The notes beneath the pieces are model-generated. The model was given only the letters and a program-made list of their open reading frames with translations, searched no databases and was not told the origin of the DNA. Source: Deltaproteobacteria bacterium (GTDB lineage Bacteria > Myxococcota_A > Polyangia > HGW-17 > SLPX01). From it: a stretch of 64,000 nt of DNA. Positions 38,584-46,728 of the stretch are shown piece after piece (position 1 is the first letter of the stretch; every line of letters begins with the position of its first letter). The position numbers and the translations under genes were made by a program. The stretch lies in the NCBI GenBank assembly GCA_021162935.1, contig JAGGXR010000034.1, forward strand, positions 20,602 to 84,601, read 5' to 3'.

Positions 38584-41499
38584 ATGGATCGTAGGTTGGT
38601 GTCTGTGGCCGGGCTGGGGTGGATCGCGGCCCTTTCGTCGTGCCTATTCCTTGCAGTGGGAATCGCTCATGCGCAGGGGCATTTTGAGGATCAGGGGCGC
38701 CTGGGACCGGGTGAGGCGGCGGTGTTCGAAATTTTGGTGGGCCCATCCAAGGTCGATCGGATCGCCGAGCACCCACGGGCCCCCACCTGGCATGTCACGG
38801 ACGCCGCGGATACCGCCGCTGCGTTGGCGCCGGCCTGGGTGCGCCCGGCCCTGTTGGACAAGCTGGGGCAGCTCGACGACGACGTCCAGGATGCGCTTGC
38901 CGCCGTCCTCGTCGAGGCTCATGGCGAGGACCCTCGGTTCGTGGACGAAGTCGCCTTCGTGATGGCGCATCTGTCCGTCGCGGATCTCACGTACGTGGAC
39001 GATGGGACGGGAACCCGGTTTGACCCAGAGCTTCTGCTCGACAATGCAAGGCTCATCTATCAGGCGGACGCCCAACTCGATTACGTGACCCTCATCGACG
39101 AGGGCGACCCGGCCACGGACGACGACTACGACACCACGGCTCGGTATCGGATCCTGCAGGACGGGCAGGAGACCACGGTGACACTGACGCCCGAACAGTA
39201 CTATTGGTGGGTCGTGCATCCCAAGATCAGCGCGGAACCCGTCTTGTACATACACCCGCCCGATGACCGAGCAGCGGCGAAAGCCGATGGAGGACGATTT
39301 TGGCGGGAGTACCTGTTGGCGGATCGAGGCATGGCCGATGACTTCAGTCGGCCCTTCGTCCTGAGGTCGCCCAACCAGGTGGACGACGGTGATCTGAACG
39401 GTTGGGGGCCATCGGCAGCGGGGTATGTGACCTCTCGGATCATCGATCCGATTCGCGAGATCGTCCGGACGTCGGACGGCAAGGCGGTGCTCCTGCGGTA
39501 TGCTTTTCACCCCGAGGGGACGAATCAGGGATACAACGGCACGATCCTGGCCACGACCATGCCCATGGAGCAGGCCTACGAATCGGGCAGACAGACCCTC
39601 TTCGAAAATCTGCTTTCCCTTGGTGACGGGAACGTGAAGATTCGCGCAGATTTTTCAGGGAACCGATTTCTGGTCATCAAGGACCGGGATCCTTTTGGTC
39701 ATCCAACGGTGGAGACGGCCCTGACCGCGTTGGGATATGACTTCGACGTGATCGATTCGACCGCTTTTTCCCAGATGACCGGCTGGCAGGACATCGAAGA
39801 TGGTGGGTACGAAAAGGTGGTGGTGCCATCGGATCAGCCCAGGCAGCTCTACGAGCGTCTATCCGCGCACAAGGACATCATCGAAGGTTGGGTGGGTCGT
39901 TCGGCCGTGGATGACGACATGGTGTTTCAGTTCGATGGGGCGGTGGCGCCAAATCATCTTCCTGCAGACGACTGGTCGGATCTTGAGATGCCCGGCGGGC
40001 TGCATGGCCATGCTTTGGATGAAGAGACGGATCAGGTGCGACCATTTGGCTATCCCAAGCTGATGGACGTGATGCAGGGCTGTTCGGATCTCTGGGATGG
40101 GCAGGTGGAACCGGACCTGAGTGGCGATCGGTTCTTCGATCCGAATTCGTTTGCCCTCGATCGTCTCGGGTACCTGGTGTCCCAGAATCTGGACGATAAC
40201 GTTTCAGAGTTGCCTGGCGATTGGGCGGGCCCGGACGGGGATTGTTGGAAGTGCGTGCCTCGTTCGGTCAATGCGGCCAGGATCGCATATGGCCATTACG
40301 AGAATTGCGGAGGCATTGCCATTTTGCTGACCGCCATGTCCAGGACGGCCCTGGTACCCGTTGCCAAGGTGTCGGGTTTGCCCGAGGATCATGAGTGGAA
40401 CGAGTTTCTGCTTTCGGATGCGTGGCATTCGTATCAGGTGGACTGGAGCGACGGAGCGACTCGGATTGACCGGCCTGGGAACGCCCAGGACAAGGATTAC
40501 GGCGGAGGCAAGGATCTGTCCATGGTGTTTACCTGGCGTGGAGACGGCCTGGCCATCGACGACATGGATCGGTACTCGAAGACCGTGACTGTTTCGTTGG
40601 ACGTCACGGACGCGTCTGGATTGCCCGTCGACGGGGCCTCGGTTTTGGTGGCGACCGAGACCTACTACAACCCGGATTCTCTGATGGTCGCCACGGTCGA
40701 GGTGACCGATGCGAGCGGCCACGCTGAATTCCCCGTTGGAGATCATCAGAACTACTTCATACGGGTGGACAGTCCAGCCGGAGTCTGGCCGGACCGGGAC
40801 CACGTCCAGTGGGTCGCCTGCGCTGAGCCCGGGGCATCGGGCCCAAGCGGCCAGGTTTGCCCGGATCATCCCGGTTGGGATCCAACGCTGGACATGCCCA
40901 CGACGGACGAGACTGGGGCGCGGATCGACGTGCCGGTCACCCTCGATGGTACCGGCGTACCGGTGTTCGATGCAACCGCCCAGCAGGTGGCAGATGGTTC
41001 TGCGTCGGGTCATCTCGTCGTCCATCTGTCCGCCACGCAGCAGGTTCGCTATCTGCCCTCCATGGGCATCGCGTCGGAGATGGAACAGGGGGGGCGGCTC
41101 GACCTTTATCTGTTGGACTTCGACAACATGAACCGATTCGCTCAGAAGCAGCCCTTCGCATACCGCGATCACGTGGTTGTCAGAGACGCTCCATCCGATG
41201 TATCCCTGGACATCGATCTGCCAGACGATTCGGATGCCTGGTATTTGCTCGTGGCCAACGACCATCGTGTTTCCACGGCGACCTACTATGACATGGCGCT
41301 GGATGTGAGCGGCGGCGAACAGCAGGACGCCGGTGTGCCGGACGGAGGGCTCGAAGGTGGCGGGGGACGGGGCGGTTGTTCCTGTCGCTCGTCTGGTTCT
41401 TCTGGTTTCCCCTCCTTGCTTTGGCTCCTGTTCGTTGTCGTTTTGCGATCAAGGAAGTGGCGCGACAAGCGAGGCGATAGGTCGGGGACGCCTGCCTGA
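38584..41499 (+). CDS. Large secreted transglutaminase-like protein with MYXO-CTERM-like tail
   Basis: ATG 38584 follows GGAGGTGG (38571-38578). A signal peptide ends IAHA-QG. The 971-residue protein has a transglutaminase-like core: Cys575 (ENCGGIAILLTAMSRT), His603 (DHEWNEFLL) and Asp620 (SYQVDWSDGA), the Cys-His-Asp order and spacing of the fold. Ig-like domains follow (VSLDVTDASGLPVDGASVLV), then a Gly-rich linker and GGCSCRSSGSSGFPS plus hydrophobic and basic residues. It probably acts at the cell surface as a peptidase or cross-linking enzyme. It lies 62 bases after the Bat operon and may be cotranscribed. Confidence 0.75.
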   Translation: MDRRLVSVAGLGWIAALSSCLFLAVGIAHAQGHFEDQGRLGPGEAAVFEILVGPSKVDRIAEHPRAPTWHVTDAADTAAALAPAWVRPALLDKLGQLDDDVQDALAAVLVEAHGEDPRFVDEVAFVMAHLSVADLTYVDDGTGTRFDPELLLDNARLIYQADAQLDYVTLIDEGDPATDDDYDTTARYRILQDGQETTVTLTPEQYYWWVVHPKISAEPVLYIHPPDDRAAAKADGGRFWREYLLADRGMADDFSRPFVLRSPNQVDDGDLNGWGPSAAGYVTSRIIDPIREIVRTSDGKAVLLRYAFHPEGTNQGYNGTILATTMPMEQAYESGRQTLFENLLSLGDGNVKIRADFSGNRFLVIKDRDPFGHPTVETALTALGYDFDVIDSTAFSQMTGWQDIEDGGYEKVVVPSDQPRQLYERLSAHKDIIEGWVGRSAVDDDMVFQFDGAVAPNHLPADDWSDLEMPGGLHGHALDEETDQVRPFGYPKLMDVMQGCSDLWDGQVEPDLSGDRFFDPNSFALDRLGYLVSQNLDDNVSELPGDWAGPDGDCWKCVPRSVNAARIAYGHYENCGGIAILLTAMSRTALVPVAKVSGLPEDHEWNEFLLSDAWHSYQVDWSDGATRIDRPGNAQDKDYGGGKDLSMVFTWRGDGLAIDDMDRYSKTVTVSLDVTDASGLPVDGASVLVATETYYNPDSLMVATVEVTDASGHAEFPVGDHQNYFIRVDSPAGVWPDRDHVQWVACAEPGASGPSGQVCPDHPGWDPTLDMPTTDETGARIDVPVTLDGTGVPVFDATAQQVADGSASGHLVVHLSATQQVRYLPSMGIASEMEQGGRLDLYLLDFDNMNRFAQKQPFAYRDHVVVRDAPSDVSLDIDLPDDSDAWYLLVANDHRVSTATYYDMALDVSGGEQQDAGVPDGGLEGGGGRGGCSCRSSGSSGFPSLLWLLFVVVLRSRKWRDKRGDRSGTPA

Positions 41500-41597
41500 T
41501 GGATGAGTGCCCCGTGGGTTGGTCCTGCGGATGAAATGGGACAGACTTGGGGACATCGGGCCGTTTCAGAATTCTTTTTTCTGGGGCCGTCTCATTG

Positions 41598-41625
41598 TTG
41601 CGTCTCCTGTCGAGCCTGGTATTAT
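41598..41625 (+). promoter_or_regulatory. Sigma-70-type promoter for the small PilZ gene
   Basis: TTGCGT (41598-41603), 16 bases, TATTAT (41620-41625). Transcription would start near 41632, about 70 bases before the ATG. Confidence 0.5.
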
Positions 41626-41649
41626 CCAGAGCCGTGGCTGCAAGATGAA

Positions 41650-41669
41650 CGTACCAGTCGTTCGGTACG
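41650..41669 (+). promoter_or_regulatory. Inverted repeat in the PilZ gene leader
   Basis: CGTACC (41650-41655) and GGTACG (41664-41669) form a perfect 6-bp inverted repeat with an 8-base centre, just downstream of the predicted transcription start. It could be an operator or a small leader hairpin. Confidence 0.35.
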
Positions 41670-41700
41670 GACCGAGTTGCCGAGACAGGAGTCGCCGTTC

Positions 41701-42027
41701 ATGTCCAAGAAACAGGAAGCCAGGAAACACGTTCGTTATGAGGTCGATGCGTACGTAGACTACACGGGCACGGACGTTGGGTTGTACCACAAGGTGCAAA
41801 ATATCAGCCTTGGCGGGATTTGTATCCAATCCTCGAGCGTTGAGGATGTGGGTACCATCGTGGATCTGGTGATCAATTTTCCTGATTTGGATTCCACGAT
41901 TGCTATCAAGGGCGAGGTCGTCTGGGCGAATCGGCACGAGCCCAAAGATATGGGTATTCGGTACATGAATTTGGACGATGGACGACTGGGCACATTGAAA
42001 AAGTTCATCCAAAAAGTAAAAAAATAG
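41701..42027 (+). CDS. Single-domain PilZ protein
   Basis: 108 residues, the usual size of a stand-alone PilZ protein. It has both cyclic-di-GMP signatures: RKHVR (9-13) and QNISLGG (about 34-40). LVINFPDLDSTIAIKGEVVW and the closing MGIRYMNL strand match the family. ATG 41701 is used; the frame is open to 41503 but that part is unlike a protein. It is probably a cyclic-di-GMP receptor acting on motility or secretion. The FHA protein gene is 110 bases downstream with its own promoter. Confidence 0.9.
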   Translation: MSKKQEARKHVRYEVDAYVDYTGTDVGLYHKVQNISLGGICIQSSSVEDVGTIVDLVINFPDLDSTIAIKGEVVWANRHEPKDMGIRYMNLDDGRLGTLKKFIQKVKK

Positions 42028-42045
42028 CAAATAGATCGTGTTTGC

Positions 42046-42074
42046 TTGACCTGGCAGAAAAAGTCGCCTAACAT
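42046..42074 (+). promoter_or_regulatory. Sigma-70-type promoter for the FHA gene
   Basis: TTGACC (42046-42051), 17 bases, TAACAT (42069-42074), with the start codon about 55 bases downstream. Confidence 0.55.
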
Positions 42075-42136
42075 TTCCGGCTACAACCATGTGATCGTTC
42101 GGTTGGGGACGTGCCCCGAAACCTGGAAAGTGGTCA

Positions 42137-43060
42137 ATGTCTCAATTCGCACTGCGCTTCATCTCAGGCAAGTATCAGGGTGGTGAGTTTCCTCTCCGGA
42201 TGAACCGAGAGATCATCATTGGCAGGAGCAGCGATGTGGACATGGTCCTCGTGGAGGACATGGTGTCTCGGCGCCACGCAAAAATTTCGACGATGGGTGG
42301 CGAGGTCGCCATCGAAGACTTGAATTCCACGAACGGCACCTTTGTCAACGGCGAGCGGGTCAAACGGATTCATGTCAAGGTCGGAGACCGCATTCTGATT
42401 GGGACTTCGATCATCAAGCTCGTGTCCGTGGAGCGAGAGAGCCAGATGATCTCAGATGGGGAGGCTCGCAGCCGCATGGCCGGTGCTTCGGCCCGGAAGT
42501 CCACGACTTCGGGGCGCCCAATGTCGGGGACCATCGACGAGATTCCCCTTCCGGATCTTTTGCAACTTCTGTCTGGGAGTCGCAAGTCCGGAGTCCTGGC
42601 CGTCCGCAGCGTGGATGGCTTCGGCAAGGTGTACCTGCGTCAGGGGCGTGTTTACTACGCATCGATCGACGACAGTTTCGATCTGAGTCCACTCAAGGCG
42701 TTCTATCGATTACTCATCTGGAAATCGGGTGCTTTCGAACTTCAGGCTCCCGACGACAAGGAGTTCCTCGAAGAGATCAACGAGAGCACCGAGGCCCTTC
42801 TCATGGAGGGTATGCGGCAGATGGACGAGTTGTCTCGTCTTGAGGATGAGAAGCCGGATCCCAACGTGATCTACGGCCTCAGTTCGCCGCTGGTGCCTCC
42901 GCTCAAGGACCTCGAGCCGGAGCGGCTCGATATTCTCCAACTCGTGCACAACTACGGTCAGATCCAGACGGTCCTGGACAAGTCTCCCCTGGCGGATCTA
43001 GAAACGTACGAGCATCTCATTGCCTTGATCGACAAGGAATACATCGTCCTGCTGGACTGA
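42137..43060 (+). CDS. FHA and DUF4388 domain protein
   Basis: 307 residues. The FHA domain (about 1-100) has the phosphothreonine-binding motifs GRSSDVD, SRRHA and NSTNGTF. A Ser/Arg-rich linker leads to a DUF4388 domain (about 128-230): GTIDEIPLPDLLQLL, SGVLAVRS and GKVYLRQGRVYYA. A C-terminal winged-helix-like part (DILQLVHNYGQIQTVLDKSP) completes it. FHA proteins bind targets of Ser/Thr protein kinases; DUF4388 is common in motility-linked proteins of this bacterial group. Confidence 0.9.
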   Translation: MSQFALRFISGKYQGGEFPLRMNREIIIGRSSDVDMVLVEDMVSRRHAKISTMGGEVAIEDLNSTNGTFVNGERVKRIHVKVGDRILIGTSIIKLVSVERESQMISDGEARSRMAGASARKSTTSGRPMSGTIDEIPLPDLLQLLSGSRKSGVLAVRSVDGFGKVYLRQGRVYYASIDDSFDLSPLKAFYRLLIWKSGAFELQAPDDKEFLEEINESTEALLMEGMRQMDELSRLEDEKPDPNVIYGLSSPLVPPLKDLEPERLDILQLVHNYGQIQTVLDKSPLADLETYEHLIALIDKEYIVLLD

Positions 43061-43138
43061 CGTCCTGACTGAATCAGACGGGAAACATCATTGCATCGGC
43101 GGGGAAGTGGTCGCACAGCCATGCCGTGGCTGGCGGGG

Positions 43139-43990
43139 CTATGGTTCCACGGTCAGTCCTTCTCTCGCCTCGACGAGGGTGATGGATTGGCCTCCGAGTT
43201 CGTCCAATCGTCTGCGGAGTCGAATGAGAAGATCGGCCACCGTGGCGTCGTCGTAGTCCTGGTCGTAATGGAAGGAGGACAGACTCCGAACCTGTGCCCG
43301 GACGGCCGCGGTGGCGGCCTGGTCGAATGACGAGAATCCACGTCCTGCTCGTCCCTCGTAGTCCTCACTCGAGTACGTGGTGTCATGGATCAGCAGGTCG
43401 GCCTTGTCGAAGAAGGCCACGGCCCGGTCGAGCACCTGGCCGTTCGGGTACCCCACGTCTGGGGCATAGACCACGGACGTATCGTGCTCCTCGATGCGGA
43501 AGGCGATGATGCTCGTCTCTCCATGGGGGAGTTCGATGGTGGAAACCTGTAGGTCATCGACGGCGAACCTGGTCCCATCGCTGACCTCGTGGACCTCGAT
43601 GGTGGCTCCCAGGTTTCGGAGGCTCTGGATGGGCGAGAAATGGGGATTCATCTGACCTTCCAGGATGTCTTCGAGCCTGGAAGAGGCTGCTCCGAGGCCG
43701 TAAATGGTCAAGGAGTTGCCTGGCACGTAGACGGGCGCGAAGAACGGAAAGCCCTGGATGTGGTCCCAATGGGAGTGGGAGAGCAAGATGGTTGCACGAC
43801 CCTGACCTTTACCGAAGGGGCCCGACATGAGTTCCCGGCCAAGGACGGTGATGCCGGTCCCCGCGTCCAGGACGACGAGTGTTCCCGAATCGCCCGTGAT
43901 TGTGACGCAGGGCGTGTTTCCCCCGAAGCGGTTCGTGTCGGGTCCTGGCGCGGGTATGCATCCGCGTACTCCCCAGAACGTGACCTTCAT
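43139..43990 (-). CDS. Metallo-beta-lactamase-fold hydrolase (second of a tandem pair)
   Basis: 283 residues. It begins MKVTFWGVRGCIPAPGPDTN, has NTPCV and DAGTG, and carries the metal motif HSHWDH (about 73-78). Further ligands are in LPHGETS, a late His in HDTTYSSEDY and SFHYDQD. The N-terminal block is that of a bacterial phosphodiesterase-like MBL subgroup; the substrate could be a cyclic nucleotide or other phosphodiester. Its ATG overlaps the stop of the paralogous upstream gene (ATGA). Confidence 0.85.
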   Translation of the reverse strand: MKVTFWGVRGCIPAPGPDTNRFGGNTPCVTITGDSGTLVVLDAGTGITVLGRELMSGPFGKGQGRATILLSHSHWDHIQGFPFFAPVYVPGNSLTIYGLGAASSRLEDILEGQMNPHFSPIQSLRNLGATIEVHEVSDGTRFAVDDLQVSTIELPHGETSIIAFRIEEHDTSVVYAPDVGYPNGQVLDRAVAFFDKADLLIHDTTYSSEDYEGRAGRGFSSFDQAATAAVRAQVRSLSSFHYDQDYDDATVADLLIRLRRRLDELGGQSITLVEAREGLTVEP

Positions 43991-44934
43991 CGCTCCTCCT
44001 TGTCGTCTGTGGCCCGTCCAGTCTTCGTGTCCACGAGTTCCCCTTCACGGGCCGCCGTGATGCGGAGTCGGCCTTGGCCCAGTTTCCTGGCCTGGTCGAC
44101 GATCCGATCCATGTCGTCGTCGTCGTGGTTCGGTGCATGGTGGAAGAGACAGAGTCCCTTCGCCCCTGCTTTCAGGGCGATTTCTGTTGCGTGTTCCGGT
44201 GCGGAATGACCAAAGTGCGGATTTGCTCGATATTCGTCCATGGTGAAGTGGGTGTCGTAGACGAGCAGATCGACGCCGGTCGCGAGCGCGACGAGACTCT
44301 TTTGCATGGTTGCGAGTCGTTGGCGGTCCTGGTCGGTCAGATCCTCTGGACCGGGTGGAGCCGGGATGAACTCATCGCCTAGGAGCATGTCGCAGAATGG
44401 GGCCGTGTCGCTGGCATACATCACCGAGCCAAGCGGCCCGTCGCAACGATAGGCCGTTGCGGCAAAGGGATGATTCAGGGGCGATGTCCGGACATGGACC
44501 GCCCCAATGTCGAACTCGGCGTTTTCTTTCAGGTTGACGAATTCGACCGTGCTCTTGAAGTCAGAAAAGCCGATGGGAAAGTAGGGTTGTGCAGCCGTCT
44601 GCTCAAAAATACGGCGCAAATGGGCATCACCGTGGGCGCTGGAGTAGATTCGGATCCGGTTCTGTGGCTGATGCAGCGGACTAAAAAACGGAAGTCCCTG
44701 CACGTGGTCCCAGTGCATGTGACTGAAGAGGATGGAGACGGTGCAGGAAGGCTGAGCACAGCGGCCGGCCGCGAGTCGTTGGCCGAGTTTTCGGATACCG
44801 GTGCCAGCGTCGAAAATGATGATTTCCCCGGTGGAAGGTTGGACTTCCACGCAGGACGTGTTGCCTCCATAACGGTTCGTCGATGGCCCCGGAACGGGGT
44901 AGGAGCCGCGTACGCCCCAGAAGCGAACCTTCAT
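43987..44934 (-). CDS. Metallo-beta-lactamase-fold hydrolase (first of a tandem pair)
   Basis: 315 residues from ATG 44934; an in-frame start at 45057 would lie inside the preceding gene. It is a paralogue of the next gene: MKVRFWGVRGSYPVPGPSTN, NTSCVEV, DAGTG, HMHWDH, then TSPLNHP, VMYASDTA, YDTHFTMDEY and LFHHAPNHDD. It has a longer insertion between the last metal-binding blocks. Both ends overlap neighbours by four bases, so three genes (45395 to 43139) form one tightly coupled operon. Confidence 0.85.
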   Translation of the reverse strand: MKVRFWGVRGSYPVPGPSTNRYGGNTSCVEVQPSTGEIIIFDAGTGIRKLGQRLAAGRCAQPSCTVSILFSHMHWDHVQGLPFFSPLHQPQNRIRIYSSAHGDAHLRRIFEQTAAQPYFPIGFSDFKSTVEFVNLKENAEFDIGAVHVRTSPLNHPFAATAYRCDGPLGSVMYASDTAPFCDMLLGDEFIPAPPGPEDLTDQDRQRLATMQKSLVALATGVDLLVYDTHFTMDEYRANPHFGHSAPEHATEIALKAGAKGLCLFHHAPNHDDDDMDRIVDQARKLGQGRLRITAAREGELVDTKTGRATDDKEER

Positions 44935-45395
44935 GACGAAGGCTCCCCGAGGCGGCATGAGACGCGGTGCGATAGCCTCTTCAGCAGGGATGTCACGTAC
45001 GTCCGGTCCGAACCGGTCAGGACATGATGATAGATGCGTGTGGCCCGTTCCAGACATCCACGGCGGATGAGACAGACCGCCTGATCCACCTGTTGGAGTC
45101 TGTTCGGATTGCAGGCGGGATCCATCTGTCGGAGTCGTTCCGTCAGGGCCGCCAAAACTTTAGGACGCCGGTCCCACGTGTTGAGGGCGCGATGGAGACG
45201 TCGTTCGAGCATCGTGCTGGCCCCGGGCCGTCCTGCCAACCAGTTTCCCAGGGCGTCTTCCGCCACCTTGAGATGATCAGGATGCGCAGATGTGCTGCGA
45301 AGCACCAGATCGGTCCCGGCCAACGAGGTCACAACGACGAACCCCACGATGAGGGCCCATCTGTTCCTCTTGCCCGTATGCCCGCTCGTCTTCAT
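44931..45395 (-). CDS. Small membrane-anchored protein, unrecognised, first gene of the hydrolase operon
   Basis: 154 residues: basic N-terminus, one hydrophobic segment (WALIVGFVVVTSLAGTDLVL), then a soluble helical domain with RRLHRALNTWDRRPKVLAAL and three or four Cys (DPACNP, QAVCLIRRGC, SCRLG). The helical text is faintly TPR-like. It could be a partner that tethers the two hydrolases to the membrane, which is inference from the coupling alone. GAGG lies 8 bases before the ATG. Confidence 0.6.
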   Translation of the reverse strand: MKTSGHTGKRNRWALIVGFVVVTSLAGTDLVLRSTSAHPDHLKVAEDALGNWLAGRPGASTMLERRLHRALNTWDRRPKVLAALTERLRQMDPACNPNRLQQVDQAVCLIRRGCLERATRIYHHVLTGSDRTYVTSLLKRLSHRVSCRLGEPSS

Positions 45396-45456
45396 ACAGC
45401 AGTACCTCGCATGGTCTGGAGCCGCCAGAATTCTTTGATTATCTCCGCAGGGGGAT

Positions 45457-45499
45457 GTTCACACAACTTTTTTGTGACCGAGTGTTTCGTCTTGTGAAC
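45457..45499. promoter_or_regulatory. Nested inverted repeats upstream of the hydrolase operon
   Basis: GTTCACA (45457-45463) pairs with TGTGAAC (45493-45499), and inside it CACAA (45462-45466) pairs with TTGTG (45472-45476). TGTGA/TCACA half-sites resemble those of CRP/FNR-type regulators, but the spacing is not standard. It lies about 60-100 bases upstream of the operon start. Confidence 0.35.
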
Positions 45500-45582
45500 G
45501 AACGACGCAGAATGGATGTTTTCCATCTACAGGTGAGAGATTTCGAGCAGGGGTCGTTGGAATCAAGAGGGAGACGGTTGGA

Positions 45583-45960
45583 TTAAGCCTTCCACAATCC
45601 ATGGAGATTGCAGTAGGCACGGACCGTGATGGGGTCGTCTACGACGTCGAAGACGGCCTCGGGCGCGTCTGCCGGTTTGAGGAAACGTCGATAGGATGTG
45701 CCGCCGGCAACGAGCTGGATCCACTCGATGTAGTGGTTGTCCTGCATGGGGTGGGCCACGCTGCCCACGGTCACCTTGACTTTGCTCCCTGTGCGTTCCA
45801 CCACGGGGACGTGCTTTTCTTGGGCGGCATCCGTACGGTTCTCTTCGATGAGCGTCATGGGCTGACCACAGCAGACCAGGGCCGGTTTTCCTGCATGGAC
45901 CACTTCGATGATGTTGCCGCAGATGTCACACTTGTAGATCTGCATCGTCTTGACTTCCAT
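45583..45960 (-). CDS. dfx: Desulfoferrodoxin (superoxide reductase)
   Basis: 125 residues. The N-terminal desulforedoxin-like domain has CDICGN and CCGQPM, a four-Cys iron site. The catalytic domain has His in EKHVPVV, VAHPMQDNHYIEW, and CNLHGLW, supplying the four His and one Cys of the superoxide-reducing iron centre. It reduces superoxide to hydrogen peroxide without releasing oxygen, typical of anaerobes and microaerophiles. ATG 45960 follows AGGAG. It lies 40 bases downstream of the peroxiredoxin gene, likely one transcript. Confidence 0.95.
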   Translation of the reverse strand: MEVKTMQIYKCDICGNIIEVVHAGKPALVCCGQPMTLIEENRTDAAQEKHVPVVERTGSKVKVTVGSVAHPMQDNHYIEWIQLVAGGTSYRRFLKPADAPEAVFDVVDDPITVRAYCNLHGLWKA

Positions 45961-46000
45961 GATGTTTCTCCTGAGTTGTTTTGGGCCTGAGCGTTTTCGC

Positions 46001-46591
46001 TCATCCCGCATGTTTTTTCAGATAGAGCGCCACGCCGTCGTGGGTGGGCTCCATGGCATCCTGTCCCTTTTCCCAGTTTGCGGGGCAGACTTCACCGTGT
46101 TTTTCATAATGTTGCAGCGCATCCACCATTCTGAGCGTCTCGTCGATGCTGCGTCCCAACGATAAGTCGTTTATGACAGCATGGCGAATGATGCCTTCTT
46201 TGTCTATGAGAAATAGGCCGCGGAGCGCAACGGATTCGTTGAAGAGGATTCCGTAGTCCCTGGCGATGCTTTTGGACAGGTCCGAGACAAGGGGATAGCG
46301 AATCGGCCCGATGCCACCGTCTTCCCGTGACGTCCTTTTCCAGGCCAGGTGGCTGAACTCCGAATCGATGGATACGCCGATGACCTCGACGCCCCGCTTT
46401 TGGAACTCGTCCAGCTTGGCATCGAAGGCAATAATTTCAGTTGGGCAGACAAAGGTGAAATCAAGGGGATAGAAAAAGAGCAGCACGTGCTTCCCCCGAT
46501 AGTCGGCAAGGGTGATGGGCTGGAACGAATCGTCCGACATGACGGCGGTTGCAGTAAAATCGGGCGCTGGTTTGGTGACGAGACTCGGCAT
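46001..46591 (-). CDS. Typical 2-Cys peroxiredoxin (AhpC/Prx1 type)
   Basis: 196 residues from ATG 46591, which follows GAGGAGGAAATC. The peroxidatic Cys49 is in [10 protein letters not shown] and the resolving Cys in GEVCPANW, near residue 170. [20 protein letters not shown] is the conserved core. It reduces hydrogen peroxide and organic peroxides. With the superoxide reductase downstream it forms a two-step pathway from superoxide to water. Confidence 0.95.
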   Translation of the reverse strand: MPSLVTKPAPDFTATAVMSDDSFQPITLADYRGKHVLLFFYPLDFTFVCPTEIIAFDAKLDEFQKRGVEVIGVSIDSEFSHLAWKRTSREDGGIGPIRYPLVSDLSKSIARDYGILFNESVALRGLFLIDKEGIIRHAVINDLSLGRSIDETLRMVDALQHYEKHGEVCPANWEKGQDAMEPTHDGVALYLKKHAG

Positions 46592-46658
46592 GATTTCCTC
46601 CTCGGATATCGCTGTTCTGTTCAGACTTTTTGTCACGAAGTATTTCTAGTGCTATCTG

Positions 46659-46687
46659 TTCCTAGTATTGTTTGTCTGGACTGTCAA
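46659..46687 (-). promoter_or_regulatory. Promoter of the peroxiredoxin-superoxide reductase operon
   Basis: On the minus strand TTGACA (46682-46687), 17 bases, TAGGAA (46659-46664). Direct repeats of TTCTAGT/TTCCTAGT (46644-46650 and 46659-46666, plus strand) straddle the -10 region and could be a redox regulator's site. Confidence 0.5.
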
Positions 46688-46728
46688 GAGGAATTCTTGA
46701 GTGGTATACAAGAAATTTCGTCACAGGC

